DNA from: Anaerosporomusa subterranea
GTDB lineage: Bacteria; Bacillota; Negativicutes; Sporomusales; Acetonemataceae
Reading direction: 5' to 3'
DNA: 64,000 nucleotides
Assembly (NCBI RefSeq): GCF_001611555.1
Contig: NZ_LSGP01000017.1
Span: 558,001-622,000 of the forward strand
Numbering within the stretch: position 1 is the first letter of the stretch; each line of letters begins with the position of its first letter. The notes below the pieces were generated by a model that was not told the origin of the DNA, ran no database searches, and saw nothing but the letters and a program-made list of their open reading frames with translations. Made by a program: the position numbers and the translations under genes. This document shows, in pieces, positions 8,600-17,334 of the stretch.

Positions 8600-9016
8600 A
8601 TGCAATCTTCCGCAACGCCATGTACAGTTATTGGTATTGATCCCGGACGTGAGAAATGCGGCATTGCCGTAGTACATAAGCAAAAAGGGATACTTACGCT
8701 TGCTGTTGTTCCCACAACCAGCCTCGCCACCGCAGTAGGCGACCTCGCCGCCCGTTACCAAACCAGCACCATCATCCTCGGTAACGGCACCTCTCACCGC
8801 GAAGTTAAGGCCGCTCTCGAGATGGCGGCCAACTCCTATACCATCCACGTCATTGACGAAGCCCACACCACCGAGCAAGCCCGAGTCCGCTACTGGACCG
8901 AAAACCCGCCCCAGGGTCTGCGCCGCCTGATCCCCCTTGGTCTGCAAACCCCACCCGAACCCGTAGACGCCTACGTCGCCGCCATCCTAGCCGAACGTTG
9001 GCTAATGAGAAGATAA
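8600..9016 (+). CDS. YqgF/RuvX-like RNase H-fold protein
   Basis: This small protein of 138 residues has the RNase H-like layout of the YqgF/RuvX family. IGIDPGREKCGIAVV at the N-terminus supplies the first acidic residue, ILGNGTSHREV is in the middle, and the C-terminal PVDAYVAAILAERW carries the last Asp. YqgF proteins process the 5' end of pre-16S rRNA. This divergent, stand-alone relative may act on RNA or DNA junctions, which is inference. AAAGGATGA precedes the ATG. It stands alone between two porin genes and is flanked by repeats. Confidence 0.7.
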   Translation: MQSSATPCTVIGIDPGREKCGIAVVHKQKGILTLAVVPTTSLATAVGDLAARYQTSTIILGNGTSHREVKAALEMAANSYTIHVIDEAHTTEQARVRYWTENPPQGLRRLIPLGLQTPPEPVDAYVAAILAERWLMRR

Positions 9017-9019
9017 GTG

Positions 9020-9226
9020 CGTTAACCGCAGAGTACGCAGAGTGAGCAGAGGGCTCACAGAGGTTGCTGATTATCTTGAAAAGATATCCCTAAACCCTCT
9101 GCATACCCCCTGGTACTCTGCAGTTACCGACCTCTCCTTCCAGCGAAGCTGGCAAATAAAAACCAGTAGCCCTCCGCGTACCCTCAGCGTACTCTGCGTA
9201 CTCTGCGTACTCTGCGGTTGCGTTCC
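9020..9226. repeat. Family A (GCAGAG) dispersed repeat
   Basis: The left arm GTTAACCGCAGAGTACGCAG (9022 on) and GAGCAGAGGG are matched by the right arm CCCTCAGCGTACTCTGCG, with three successive TACTCTGCG units, ending at GCGGTTGCG. An internal second right arm and the conserved core CTTCCAGCGAAGCTGGCAAA lie between. The central spacer has no gene. Confidence 0.85.
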
Positions 9227-9603
9227 CACACCATACACTCTGTGGTTCCCCTCTAAACCTCGTTCTTATCCCTAATCCCCATCGTTCTCCAAAAAAACTG
9301 AAAAACTTTAAAAATATCTAGCAGGAGTTTAGCACCTAGTATAGAATATCTATCCTTAGCAGAAAATATTTGGTACATAGACCAATATTTTCTCACTAAC
9401 TTTGATCTATATCCGAAGAGCATTGCAAGGGGAGGAAGGAGGTGTACCTTAGGTCCCGACAGCAATTCTCGCAGTAGGATGTTAGATATGAGTACCTTGG
9501 CAAGGAAATACAGATTGAGGCAACATGGAAACTCAGCTTGTTGTTTCCTATCCTTAGGCGCTCATAGCAACCAAAAAACAAAAAAACCTAAGGAGGCAAA
9601 CAA
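9227..9603 (+). other. Gene-free leader of the second porin, with an inverted repeat
   Basis: The notable element in these 377 bases is a 13-bp inverted repeat at 9361-9393 (AGAAAATATTTGGT and ACCAATATTTTCT, one bulged base) with no T tract, so an operator or mRNA stem rather than a terminator. TATAGAAT at about 9339-9346 could be a -10 box, but no convincing -35 box was found. The ribosome site AAGGAGG is close to the ATG at 9604. Confidence 0.4.
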
Positions 9604-10839
9604 ATGAAAAAGACTCTTATCGTTACTTTAGCTCTTGTCTTCGTGCTCGGCCTCGCCGGCACCGCATTTGCTAACCCGTACTCTGACGTTCCTGCAGGCC
9701 ATTGGGCTTACAAAGCTGTAAATGACTTGACTAAAGTTGGTGTTGTTGAAGGTTACCAAGGTAAATACCGTGGCAACGACAACATGACTCGTTATGAAAT
9801 GGCTGCTATCACTGCTCGTGCAATGGCTAAAGCTGACAAAGCTGACGCTGCTAGCAAAGCTACCATCGACAAATTGGCTGTTGAGTTCTCCAAAGAACTG
9901 AACGACCTCGGCGTTCGCGTAGCGAAACTCGAGAAAAACCAATCCAGCTTCAACTGGAAGGGCGACTATCGTATGCGTTGGATTGATGCTGATGCTGCTG
10001 ATGGCGATACCAGCACTCAACATCGTCTGCGTTTGTCCGCCACTGCCAAAGTTAATGATGACGTGACTGCTTATGTCCGCATCATGGCTTTTGATCACAA
10101 AAACCTCGGCCAATACCAAACAGCTGAAGGCAAGGACATGGAAATTGTCGACATCAACGCAAACTGGAAAGGTCTGCTCGGTTCCGACTCTATGACTTTT
10201 GGTCGTTTCAGCCACAAAATGGGCCAACTCGGCTACTACCTGGATTCCACTGGTAAAATCGACGGCTTCAAAGGCACCTGGTCACTTGGCGACAAAACGA
10301 AACTCAACGTTGGTTTTGCTGATTTCGGCATCATTAACGCTCCAGCTGTTGGTCCTAGCGGCGCAGATAGCTTCGAAATTGGTTGGGCTGAAGTTAGTCA
10401 TAACTTCTCCGACAAACTGAAAGTTAGCGCTCTCTATGTTAAACCTGCTAGCTATGATTACAAAGTCATCGGTGGCGGCTTTACTTACGCGTTTGACAAA
10501 GACTGGGCGCTTGCAGCAGACTTCCAACAAGAGAAAGCTGATGGCGTAAATCTCGACGATACCCATGCTCGTCTGTCCTACAAAGGAGCGAAGGCTTCTG
10601 AAGTTGGATCATGGGGCGCATTCTTCGAGTATGCTAAGTTCGAAGGTATCCAGCTTGAAACTGGTGCCTCCACTAACATCGGCGCAAACACCAAACAAAT
10701 GACTGTTTCCTACAGCACCACTCTCGCGAAAAACGTAGTGTTTGACAGCTACTACTCCTTTGATCGCAAAGATGCCATCGGTGGAGCAGACAAAGCAGAT
10801 AAAACCTACACTCGCGCACAAGTTAACTTCCTGTTCTAA
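9604..10839 (+). CDS. SLH-domain outer-membrane porin (OmpM-like), second copy
   Basis: This protein of 411 residues has the same plan as the porin at 7079: a signal peptide (about 1-23, ending AFA), an SLH domain (YSDVPAGHWAYKAVNDLTKVG; NMTRYEMAAITARAM) to about residue 80, a short helical stretch with VAKLEKNQ, then a beta-strand-rich barrel ending in NFLF. The N-terminal 80 residues are very close to the first porin while the barrels diverge, so the pair arose by duplication and likely differ in channel properties. AAGGAGG lies just before the ATG. A compact terminator follows. Confidence 0.93.
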   Translation: MKKTLIVTLALVFVLGLAGTAFANPYSDVPAGHWAYKAVNDLTKVGVVEGYQGKYRGNDNMTRYEMAAITARAMAKADKADAASKATIDKLAVEFSKELNDLGVRVAKLEKNQSSFNWKGDYRMRWIDADAADGDTSTQHRLRLSATAKVNDDVTAYVRIMAFDHKNLGQYQTAEGKDMEIVDINANWKGLLGSDSMTFGRFSHKMGQLGYYLDSTGKIDGFKGTWSLGDKTKLNVGFADFGIINAPAVGPSGADSFEIGWAEVSHNFSDKLKVSALYVKPASYDYKVIGGGFTYAFDKDWALAADFQQEKADGVNLDDTHARLSYKGAKASEVGSWGAFFEYAKFEGIQLETGASTNIGANTKQMTVSYSTTLAKNVVFDSYYSFDRKDAIGGADKADKTYTRAQVNFLF

Positions 10840-10853
10840 TTTCGAAACAGGTG

Positions 10854-10884
10854 AAACCCGCTGGCTCTGCCAGCGGGTTTTTTT
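10854..10884 (+). terminator. Rho-independent terminator of the second porin gene
   Basis: AAACCCGCTGG pairs with CCAGCGGGTTT around a CTCTG loop and ends in TTTT. A group II intron remnant begins five bases later. Confidence 0.93.
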
Positions 10885-10888
10885 GCTC

Positions 10889-11240
10889 GTACGCCCAGCA
10901 TGGGCGTCATCTCTAGGGTGAAAGTCCCGAACGGGGGCTGGCAAGCGCCTACCGTTAGCCAAAAGTAAGGGTGTCCGCCACGAGGCGGAATCTGAAGGAA
11001 GCTGGAGGCAAACGCTCGACCCGAGGTACACGAACCAATTTGAGGCTGTTCAGTCGGACGAGTCTCCACGACAAGGCAAAGTCCCAGTCGCCAAGGCTGA
11101 AGCAGTAGACTTGGGCGGGTACATGAGCGGAAAGATGACGTTCTTATCTGGGAGACCTGTGGGAAACGCTAAGTAACTTGGCAACCGCCATCTTAAGATG
11201 GTGCTGAACCCGCAGGAGTCAGCCGAGGTCATAGTCTAAA
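10889..11240 (+). mobile_element. Group II intron 5' fragment, no reverse transcriptase
   Basis: The segment opens with GTACGCCCAGCATGGGCGTC and continues with AGGGTGAAAGTCCCGAACGG, AGCCAAAAGTAAGGGTGTCC, TCTGAAGGAAGCTGGAGGC, AAGGCAAAGTCCCAGTCGCC and GAGTCAGCCGAGGTCATAGT. From memory these are the conserved landmarks of domain I of bacterial group II introns, in the right order. No intron-encoded reverse transcriptase and no recognisable domain V follow, so only the 5' part remains. The exact 3' edge of the remnant is uncertain. It begins immediately after a terminator hairpin, an insertion preference known for some bacterial introns. Confidence 0.8.
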
Positions 11241-11274
11241 AGAAGGACGGACGATCTATCCTACAGAAGCTTTA

Positions 11275-11490
11275 TTGACAGCTAGGGAGAACGGTCTGAC
11301 TGCTGACTCGATTGCCATGGCGCATCAAACGTGCTCTATCTATAATGACCGATTATGTGGAATATGCGGGGAAGTTGTTGACGAGGAAGCTCGTAATATG
11401 GTACGGAATGCAATTAAAGTGTATTTTGGATTTGCTGTGATAGTGACCCGAAGCAAGTCTCCTTTACCAATTAGTAAAGGAGTGTTATGA
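11275..11490 (+). CDS. Small unrecognised open frame after the intron remnant
   Basis: The frame of 71 residues has no recognised family. It contains CSIYNDRLCGICGE, with three cysteines that could bind metal. The frame stays open about 80 bases upstream of this start, running into the intron remnant, and there is no clear ribosome site. It may be the tail of a gene cut by the intron or simply a chance frame. A TCCTTTAC/GTAAAGGA inverted repeat overlaps its 3' end at about 11458-11479. Confidence 0.2.
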   Translation: MTARENGLTADSIAMAHQTCSIYNDRLCGICGEVVDEEARNMVRNAIKVYFGFAVIVTRSKSPLPISKGVL

Positions 11491-11557
11491 TATAGTACAT
11501 AACAGATCGATCACCAGTCTAAGCTTGTAGCCAGCAGAAAGGAATGTTAAACATTTC

Positions 11558-12224
11558 ATGCGCAAACTTTATTGGAGCCTTAGCCCTGTATCGATCTTAT
11601 TACTCGCTCTTCTGCTATCAGTTATCCCTCTAGGCCTATGGCTATCGCCTGACTGGGCTGCTGAAAATGGACCGATTGAATGGGCCCAAACGGCTATATT
11701 AGCTGTTGGCTGTGTGACTGCCATCGGTGCGAATTTCTATGGAGTCGGGACGATTGCTGCGAGGCGCTTATTCCTCTGCAGCGCCCCCTTCTGGCTGATT
11801 CTCATTGCTCGGGAGCTGAGCTGGGGCCGGGTATTCTACCCGAATGGCAAAGGTGGTTTTTTGCCTCTAAAGCAGTTGTGGTACGGATCGTATGTCTTCC
11901 CAGGCATCGCTATTGTATTAGCTCTTATTGTGGCATATATGATCAAAAATGATTTACATAAAGAGGTAGTGTATTGGATAAAAGACGCTAAACGCTCAGC
12001 CGTTGATGGGATCATCTTGGTGGTCGCGGCAGTTGGTGCAGATTTATCTGAGCATAGCCTAGCTGGTGTGATTGGCGCAGGCTGTATTGTTTGAAGAACT
12101 AGCAGAAACGGTGGTCTACTTTGCCTTGTTGAGCTTAACTGTGAATCTTGGTTTTTATGCTGAGTTTCAGCCACGTGTGAGAAACTCTTTGCACATAAAG
12201 AATGGTTTAAGGCGAAATACTTGA
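11558..12224 (+). pseudogene. Frameshifted integral membrane protein of unknown function
   Basis: The first frame (11558-12094, 178 residues) has about five membrane helices and the motif LIARELSWGRVFYPNGKGG. It stops at 12094. The next frame, entered near 12090, continues without a stop to 12224 as FEELAETVVYFALLSLTVNL and onward, which looks like the missing last helix. The two frames join in hydrophobic, plausible protein of about 220 residues, so a single-base change at 12080-12094 is likely. Either a real mutation or a sequencing error would explain it. The family name is not known to me. It precedes envelope polysaccharide genes. Confidence 0.6.
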
Positions 12225-12257
12225 TAGAACGAGCAATTCGAATATAGGTGAGGCCGC

Positions 12258-13484
12258 ATGAATAACAAAGATAAATCATCAGTTCTCTTTATATCACTAA
12301 ATCCACATCAAAGGAAGTATTTTCATCGACTAGGTGCATCGCTTAAAGACCAATATGACGTTCACTATATTCATTATGGCGTATCCGATCTTATCGGCGC
12401 GCTGAGAAAACCTGCGCTACCAGAGATCGTAGCCTTTACTCAGGGCGAATTAGCAGTCATGCTGCGATTTTTGCTGTTAAAGGCAAAAAACCGCAAGTTT
12501 ACTGGATTTCGCGCCTGGATGCACTCACAAGCAGTTCTGGAGAGCCAAGCGCATTATGCTACTCTTTACTTCTATGAATACATTCGCCGGTATAATATTG
12601 AACTTGTTTGTGTGTGGAACGGTACGCTTATTCCCTTGGCATCCGCTGCCAGAGTGGCGCGAAAGCTGGGGAAGAAAACCGTGTTTTTCGAAAATGGTTA
12701 TCTGCCGTCAACGACAACAGTCGATCCGCAGGGTGTCAACAACCAAAACAGCCTGGTTGGAAAGCCGCGCTCTTTTTACGATGCGATCGTCCCCGACAGA
12801 GAACTACTAGATAATTTGTATCAGGGGACAGCCTCCATCCGCGCCCTTAAAACCAAGTGGTATCAGCGCCTGATAAAGAAGAAGCCTGCCGGTCAGCCGG
12901 AGACTTTTTTAATGCCTGAACGATTCGTATTTTTGCCCTTCCAGGTACATGATGATACGCAAGTGTTGCTGCACTCGCCTAACATTAAAACAATGGAGAC
13001 ACTAGTTGATTTTGTTATCGACGCAGTAAAAAAGTACAATTTGGCACACAATGCAGATCTCTGGATTATCGCCAAAGAACACCCTTCTGATTTTGGGCGT
13101 GTGGACTACACTTCGGTACAAGAGAAATACCGGAATGAAAAGATTCTATTCTTGCGATACTATCCGACTCCCGAATTGATTAAAAGATCATGTGGAGTCA
13201 TTACTCTCAATTCCTCGGTTGGCATAGAAGCGTTGGTTCAGCATATGCCGGTTATTACATTAGGCAATGCCTTCTATAATGTAGAAGGTCTGGTGTGCCA
13301 TGTGACTGAACCGGAAAAACTGCATGACAGTCTTAGCTTCGTAGATAATGACCCAGACCATGGCTTGATTGATCAGTTTTTGTATTATTTGCGTTACTGT
13401 TATTTAGCTCAAGGCTCCTGGCGACAGCCTGATGAAGAACATTATCAGAGTGTTGCAAAGAAAATTGCCGAAGTGGTGCAGTAG
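12258..13484 (+). CDS. Capsule polysaccharide transferase, KpsS/KpsC-like
   Basis: This protein of 408 residues resembles the Capsule_synth family, whose KpsS and KpsC members add beta-Kdo to a lipid acceptor. The characteristic centre reads VFFENGYLPSTTTVDPQGVN, where the EnG...P.t...D..GvN pattern is typical. VITLNSSVGIEAL and PVITLGNAFYN near the C-terminus fit the nucleotide-sugar binding half of a GT-B fold. No membrane segment is seen, so it is cytoplasmic or peripheral. GGTGAGG precedes the ATG. Neighbours are glycosyltransferases and UDP-uronic acid enzymes, so a role in capsule or core glycan assembly is inferred. Confidence 0.75.
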   Translation: MNNKDKSSVLFISLNPHQRKYFHRLGASLKDQYDVHYIHYGVSDLIGALRKPALPEIVAFTQGELAVMLRFLLLKAKNRKFTGFRAWMHSQAVLESQAHYATLYFYEYIRRYNIELVCVWNGTLIPLASAARVARKLGKKTVFFENGYLPSTTTVDPQGVNNQNSLVGKPRSFYDAIVPDRELLDNLYQGTASIRALKTKWYQRLIKKKPAGQPETFLMPERFVFLPFQVHDDTQVLLHSPNIKTMETLVDFVIDAVKKYNLAHNADLWIIAKEHPSDFGRVDYTSVQEKYRNEKILFLRYYPTPELIKRSCGVITLNSSVGIEALVQHMPVITLGNAFYNVEGLVCHVTEPEKLHDSLSFVDNDPDHGLIDQFLYYLRYCYLAQGSWRQPDEEHYQSVAKKIAEVVQ

Positions 13485-13494
13485 TGGTGCGTTT

Positions 13495-13604
13495 ACGTAA
13501 AGCCCACGAAGCGCACAAGCGTCGCAAAGCGGAGGTAGCATTATAAACCTTTCCGCGCTTCGAGCTATGTTTTCCGTTTCCAAAGACCGCGCTTAGCGGT
13601 CTTT
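13495..13604 (+). other. Repeat-like stretch with a terminator-like hairpin
   Basis: CCACGAAGCGCACAAGCGTCGCAAAGCGG (given as 13502-13530) resembles degenerate repeat units. It is followed by AAAGACCGC/GCGGTCTTT at 13582-13604, a 9-bp stem with only a weak T-rich tail. The rest of the 13485-13748 gap shows nothing recognisable. Confidence 0.5.
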
Positions 13605-13748
13605 CCTATTTCAACTGTATTATTACAATATGACTCCGGCAGGGAATCGGAGAAAAATGTCGAAATATTAAAGGTTGTTTTATAGAGGAAAATTAGTCAT
13701 CTGTGAAGATGAGGGAATCCTGTGTATAAATGGTCGGGAGGTTATATA

Positions 13749-14894
13749 TTGTTACGGATTTGCATGGTGCTGCACCACTGCGAGCCTCCTTATGGAGGGC
13801 CGGAAGTTCAGGCACTGCGACTGGCAGTGCGATTTATGAACAGTGGGCATCAGGTTCTGGTTATCGCTAAAGGCAGCGGCAACTATCCCACCTTTGAGAA
13901 ACGAGATGGAGTCCCAATCTATCGCCTAAACCATCCAGGTTTGGCTTCGGTCGAACTACTTTACCGATTATATGCTTTGCGCGAAGCGTTTGATATCATT
14001 CATGTGCACAGTGCGGGGCGCTTAGCAGCCTCAGCTATTCGTTTTGCCCATGCGTTTGATAAAAAGGTTTTTGTTAAAGTGACGATGAATGGCGGAATTG
14101 TCAAAGCAGTAAAGCCTGGGCCTCTTAGCTTCGTTAAAAAGCTAAGCCAATTCCGTAACAGCAAGGTCGAACTGTTGAAACGCGCGGATTCGATGATTGC
14201 CATTACTCAAGATATTGTGGAAGATCTACGGAAGCATGGTTTTCCAGAAGAAAAAATTGCCTATATACCTAATGGCGTTGACACCAGTCTGTTTTATCCC
14301 CCTTCCGATGAGGAAAAGCGGTCACTCCGTGCGCGTTTGAACTTATCGCAAGACAAAACGCTATTTATTTTCACCGGAAAAATTACCAGGCGCAAGGGGA
14401 TCGATGTACTGCTTACCGCATGGCTGCAGACATCAGAAACACGTCAGCAGGCGGTATTAGTCATCATTGGCAGTGGTGTTGGACAAAAGGATAGTCTTGA
14501 GCAATATGCACACACTTTTATCGTAGAAAATGATCTTAAAGAATCCATACTGATGATCGGCGCTGTGGACAATGTAGAGGAGTTCCTTAAAGCAGCGGAT
14601 GTATTTGTTTTTCCTTCGCGTTGGGAAGGACTGCCTAACTCTCTATTGGAAGCAATGGCCGCTTCTTTATTTTGCATTGCGTCGAACATTGAGGGTGTGA
14701 ACGAATTAATTATCCCAGAGAAAACTGGAGTATTGACTCCGGTTGGCGATGCTGCCGCTTTGGCGCAGGCGCTGGATGAAGCTCGAAAGTGCCGTAACCT
14801 GTCGCTAGCTGTAGAAGCTGCCGTAGTTATTCAACGGGAGTTTAGTATTGAAGCAACGGCCCAGAAACTGGAGCAGTTATTTATACGGAAATAA
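13749..14894 (+). CDS. Glycosyltransferase family 4 (GT-B)
   Basis: This protein of 381 residues has two Rossmann-like halves. The first contains the family 4 N-terminal glycine loop (PPYGGPEVQALRLA); the second has FIFTGKITRRKGIDVL and the donor-binding FPSRWEGLPNSLLEAMA with the E-x7-E motif. The TTG at 13749 is preferred because GGGAGG lies 7 bases upstream; a GTG at 13722 has no such site. It sits between the KpsS-like gene and the UDP-glucose dehydrogenase, so it likely adds one sugar to an envelope glycan. Donor and acceptor are unknown. Confidence 0.88.
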   Translation: MLRICMVLHHCEPPYGGPEVQALRLAVRFMNSGHQVLVIAKGSGNYPTFEKRDGVPIYRLNHPGLASVELLYRLYALREAFDIIHVHSAGRLAASAIRFAHAFDKKVFVKVTMNGGIVKAVKPGPLSFVKKLSQFRNSKVELLKRADSMIAITQDIVEDLRKHGFPEEKIAYIPNGVDTSLFYPPSDEEKRSLRARLNLSQDKTLFIFTGKITRRKGIDVLLTAWLQTSETRQQAVLVIIGSGVGQKDSLEQYAHTFIVENDLKESILMIGAVDNVEEFLKAADVFVFPSRWEGLPNSLLEAMAASLFCIASNIEGVNELIIPEKTGVLTPVGDAAALAQALDEARKCRNLSLAVEAAVVIQREFSIEATAQKLEQLFIRK

Positions 14895-14896
14895 GC

Positions 14897-14947
14897 CTAG
14901 AAATCCTCTGCGAACCCTCTGCGATCTCTGCGTATTCTGCGGTTAGA
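14897..14947. repeat. Family A right-arm fragment
   Basis: AATCCTCTGCGAACCCTCTG followed by CGATCTCTGCGTATTCTGCG is a single right arm of the GCAGAG repeat without a left partner. It fills the gap before the UDP-glucose dehydrogenase. Confidence 0.8.
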
Positions 14948-14994
14948 GCATCGTAGGTTCTAGAATTATAATAAATTTCATGGAGGTAATCCTC

Positions 14995-16372
14995 GTGCGA
15001 AGTGAAAAAGCCATTAATATCTGTGTCGTTGGTACCGGTTATGTTGGGTTAACAACCGGAGTTTGCCTTGCGGCCACCGGTCATCATGTGACCTGTATTG
15101 ATACCGATGAGCGAAAGATTGCCATGCTCCGGCAGGGAAAAACCCCAATTTATGAACCAGGTATTGAAGACTTGCTAAAAACGAGTGCTGCCCGCATCGA
15201 ATTTTCTACAACCCATACAGCTTGCCGTGATGCAGATGTTATTATCTTAGCTGTTGGGACTCCATCGACCATAACCGGCGAAGCCGATCTCTCTTATGTT
15301 GAAGCAGCAGCCACTGATGTTGCGAAAAATTTATCAGATACAAAACTGCAGGTAATTGTTAATAAATCGACTGTTCCCATCGGTACCGGTCAGCGGGTAA
15401 AAATGATTATCAATCGTGTATTGACGGCAATGGGAGAAGAAGCGCATTTTGCAGTGGCGTCCAATCCTGAATTTTTGCGTGAAGGGGTCGCCGTTCATGA
15501 TACTCTCTATCCGGACCGCATTGTCATCGGGGCGGAATCAGTTGAGGCCATTAACTCGTTGCGGATGATGTATGCGCCGCTACTTGAACAGACCTTTACA
15601 GCTCCGCAGTGCTGTCCGCGCCCAGAGGGCTTTTCACTGCCCGCCCTAGTGACGACTGATTTAACCAGTGCAGAGATGATAAAATATGCCGCCAATGCGT
15701 TTTTGGCCACCAAGATTAGTTTCATTAACGAGATTGGTGGACTGTGCGAGAAGGTTGGGGCGGACGTGACCGAAGTGGCGCGTGGTATCGGCCTTGATAA
15801 GCGTATTGGCAGCCGTTTCCTGCAGGCTGGCGTGGGCTGGGGGGGGGAGCTGCTTTGGCAAAGACACGCTGGCACTTGTTGCTACTGGTAAAGAATATGC
15901 ATATGAGATGCCGATCGTTGCTGCCGGAGTGGCGGTAAACCGGCGCCAACGTCAACGGGTAATCGAGAAGTTGCAAGAGTCGCTAAAGGTTATCCGTGGT
16001 CGTACCATCGGTCTTTTAGGATTGGCTTTCAAACCCGATACTGACGATCTCCGCGATGCTCCAGCGCTTGATATCATCGCCAGTCTGACTGCGATGGGGG
16101 CGCGTGTCAAGGCATACGACCCTATTGCTATGGATAACTGCAAAATGCGTTATCCATCACTTAATGTTGAGTATGAATCCGATGCTGCAAGTTTGGCAAA
16201 GGGCTGCGATGCCATCATCTTAGTGACAGAGTGGGATGAGTTCCGGCGTCTAGACTTGGTAAATCTCGCGGCTGGCATGCAAGGTGCAAAGGTTTTGGTA
16301 GATGCCAGAAACATTTATAAGCAAGCAGAGGCCGAAGCGGCCGGGCTTGTTTATCTCGGCTTCGGGAGGTAA
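14995..16372 (+). pseudogene. UDP-glucose 6-dehydrogenase, frameshifted at a G tract
   Basis: UDP-glucose dehydrogenase oxidises UDP-glucose to UDP-glucuronate in two NAD-dependent steps. The N-terminal NAD domain shows VVGTGYVGLTTGVCLA, and NPEFLREGVAVHD and the middle helix follow. The reading frame breaks at nine consecutive G at 15839-15847. With eight G the protein would read on as VGWGGSCFGKDTLALVATG, which contains the catalytic Cys, and continue to 16372 for about 458 residues, the normal length. As given, translation ends at 15891 without the catalytic Cys. The GTG start at 14995 has GGAGG 8 bases before it. The epimerase gene overlaps the stop by one base. It may be phase-variable, mutated, or a homopolymer sequencing error. 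Confidence 0.9.
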
Positions 16373-17334
16373 TGATGAAAAGTATCTTAGTCACGGGCGG
16401 TGCCGGTTTCATTGGCAGCCATTTAGTGGACAAGCTGTTGGCTGCGGGACATCATGTAACAGTTGTCGATGACTTCAATGATTTTTACGACCCCAAACTA
16501 AAACGGGAGAATATTCGCGAGCAGCTTTCTCAGCCTGAATACAAATTGGCCGAGGGAGATATTCGCGACTTGCCCTTTATGGAGAGCGTATTTGCACAGG
16601 GAAACTTTAATGCGGTGGTTCACCTGGCGGCTCGCGCCGGAGTTCGTCCATCATTGGAACAGCCGGTATTATATCAAGAAGTCAATGTTACCGGTACACA
16701 GAACATCTTTGAGTGCTGCCGTAAGTTTGGCGTGAAGAAATGCCTGTTCGCTTCCTCCAGCTCCGTCTATGGTGTTAACAGCAAAATTCCCTTCTCAGAA
16801 ACCGACCCGATCTTTCAGCCCATCAGCCCCTATGCCGCAACTAAAGCAGCAGGCGAGCTAATGGCTCATGTCTACAGTCATTTGTACGGCATACGGATTC
16901 TTTGCTTGCGTTTCTTTACCGTATATGGTCCGCGCCAGCGGCCTGATTTGGCGATTCGCAAATTCACCGAAAAAATAGACCGGGGCGATACCATCCAAGT
17001 ATTTGGCGATGGCTCGACTCGGCGAGATTATACCTATATTGATGATATTGTCAGTGGCCTGCTGCGGGCGCTTGAGTATGAACAGTCGATGTATGAGGTT
17101 ATTAATCTGGGTAACTCGAACACGGTAGGTTTATCAGACCTGATAAGCACAATCGAAACGGCTCTGGGCAAGCGGGCGATAATCGAACGGCTGCCTGAAC
17201 AGCCGGGCGACGTGCCGCAGACCTATGCCGACACAGAAAAGGCAGGCAGATTGCTTGGCTTTAGACCAAGTACACCTATTGACGTGGGCGTAAGCCGGTT
17301 TGTTAGCTGGTATCGAGGGAGACAGAGAAGCTAA
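16372..17334 (+). CDS. NAD-dependent epimerase, UDP-glucuronate 4-epimerase-like
   Basis: This extended short-chain dehydrogenase of 320 residues has [14 protein letters not shown] for NAD, the SSSSVYG serine and the YAATKAAGE Tyr/Lys pair. VDDFNDFYDPKLKRENI and FFTVYGPRQRPD are typical of UDP-glucuronate 4-epimerases, which make UDP-galacturonate. Its start overlaps the stop of the UDP-glucose dehydrogenase (TAATG), so substrate supply and epimerisation are coupled. If the dehydrogenase is truly off, this enzyme would lack its substrate unless another source exists. A UDP-GlcNAc or UDP-Glc 4-epimerase activity is the alternative. It meets the next gene tail to tail. Confidence 0.85.
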   Translation: MMKSILVTGGAGFIGSHLVDKLLAAGHHVTVVDDFNDFYDPKLKRENIREQLSQPEYKLAEGDIRDLPFMESVFAQGNFNAVVHLAARAGVRPSLEQPVLYQEVNVTGTQNIFECCRKFGVKKCLFASSSSVYGVNSKIPFSETDPIFQPISPYAATKAAGELMAHVYSHLYGIRILCLRFFTVYGPRQRPDLAIRKFTEKIDRGDTIQVFGDGSTRRDYTYIDDIVSGLLRALEYEQSMYEVINLGNSNTVGLSDLISTIETALGKRAIIERLPEQPGDVPQTYADTEKAGRLLGFRPSTPIDVGVSRFVSWYRGRQRS

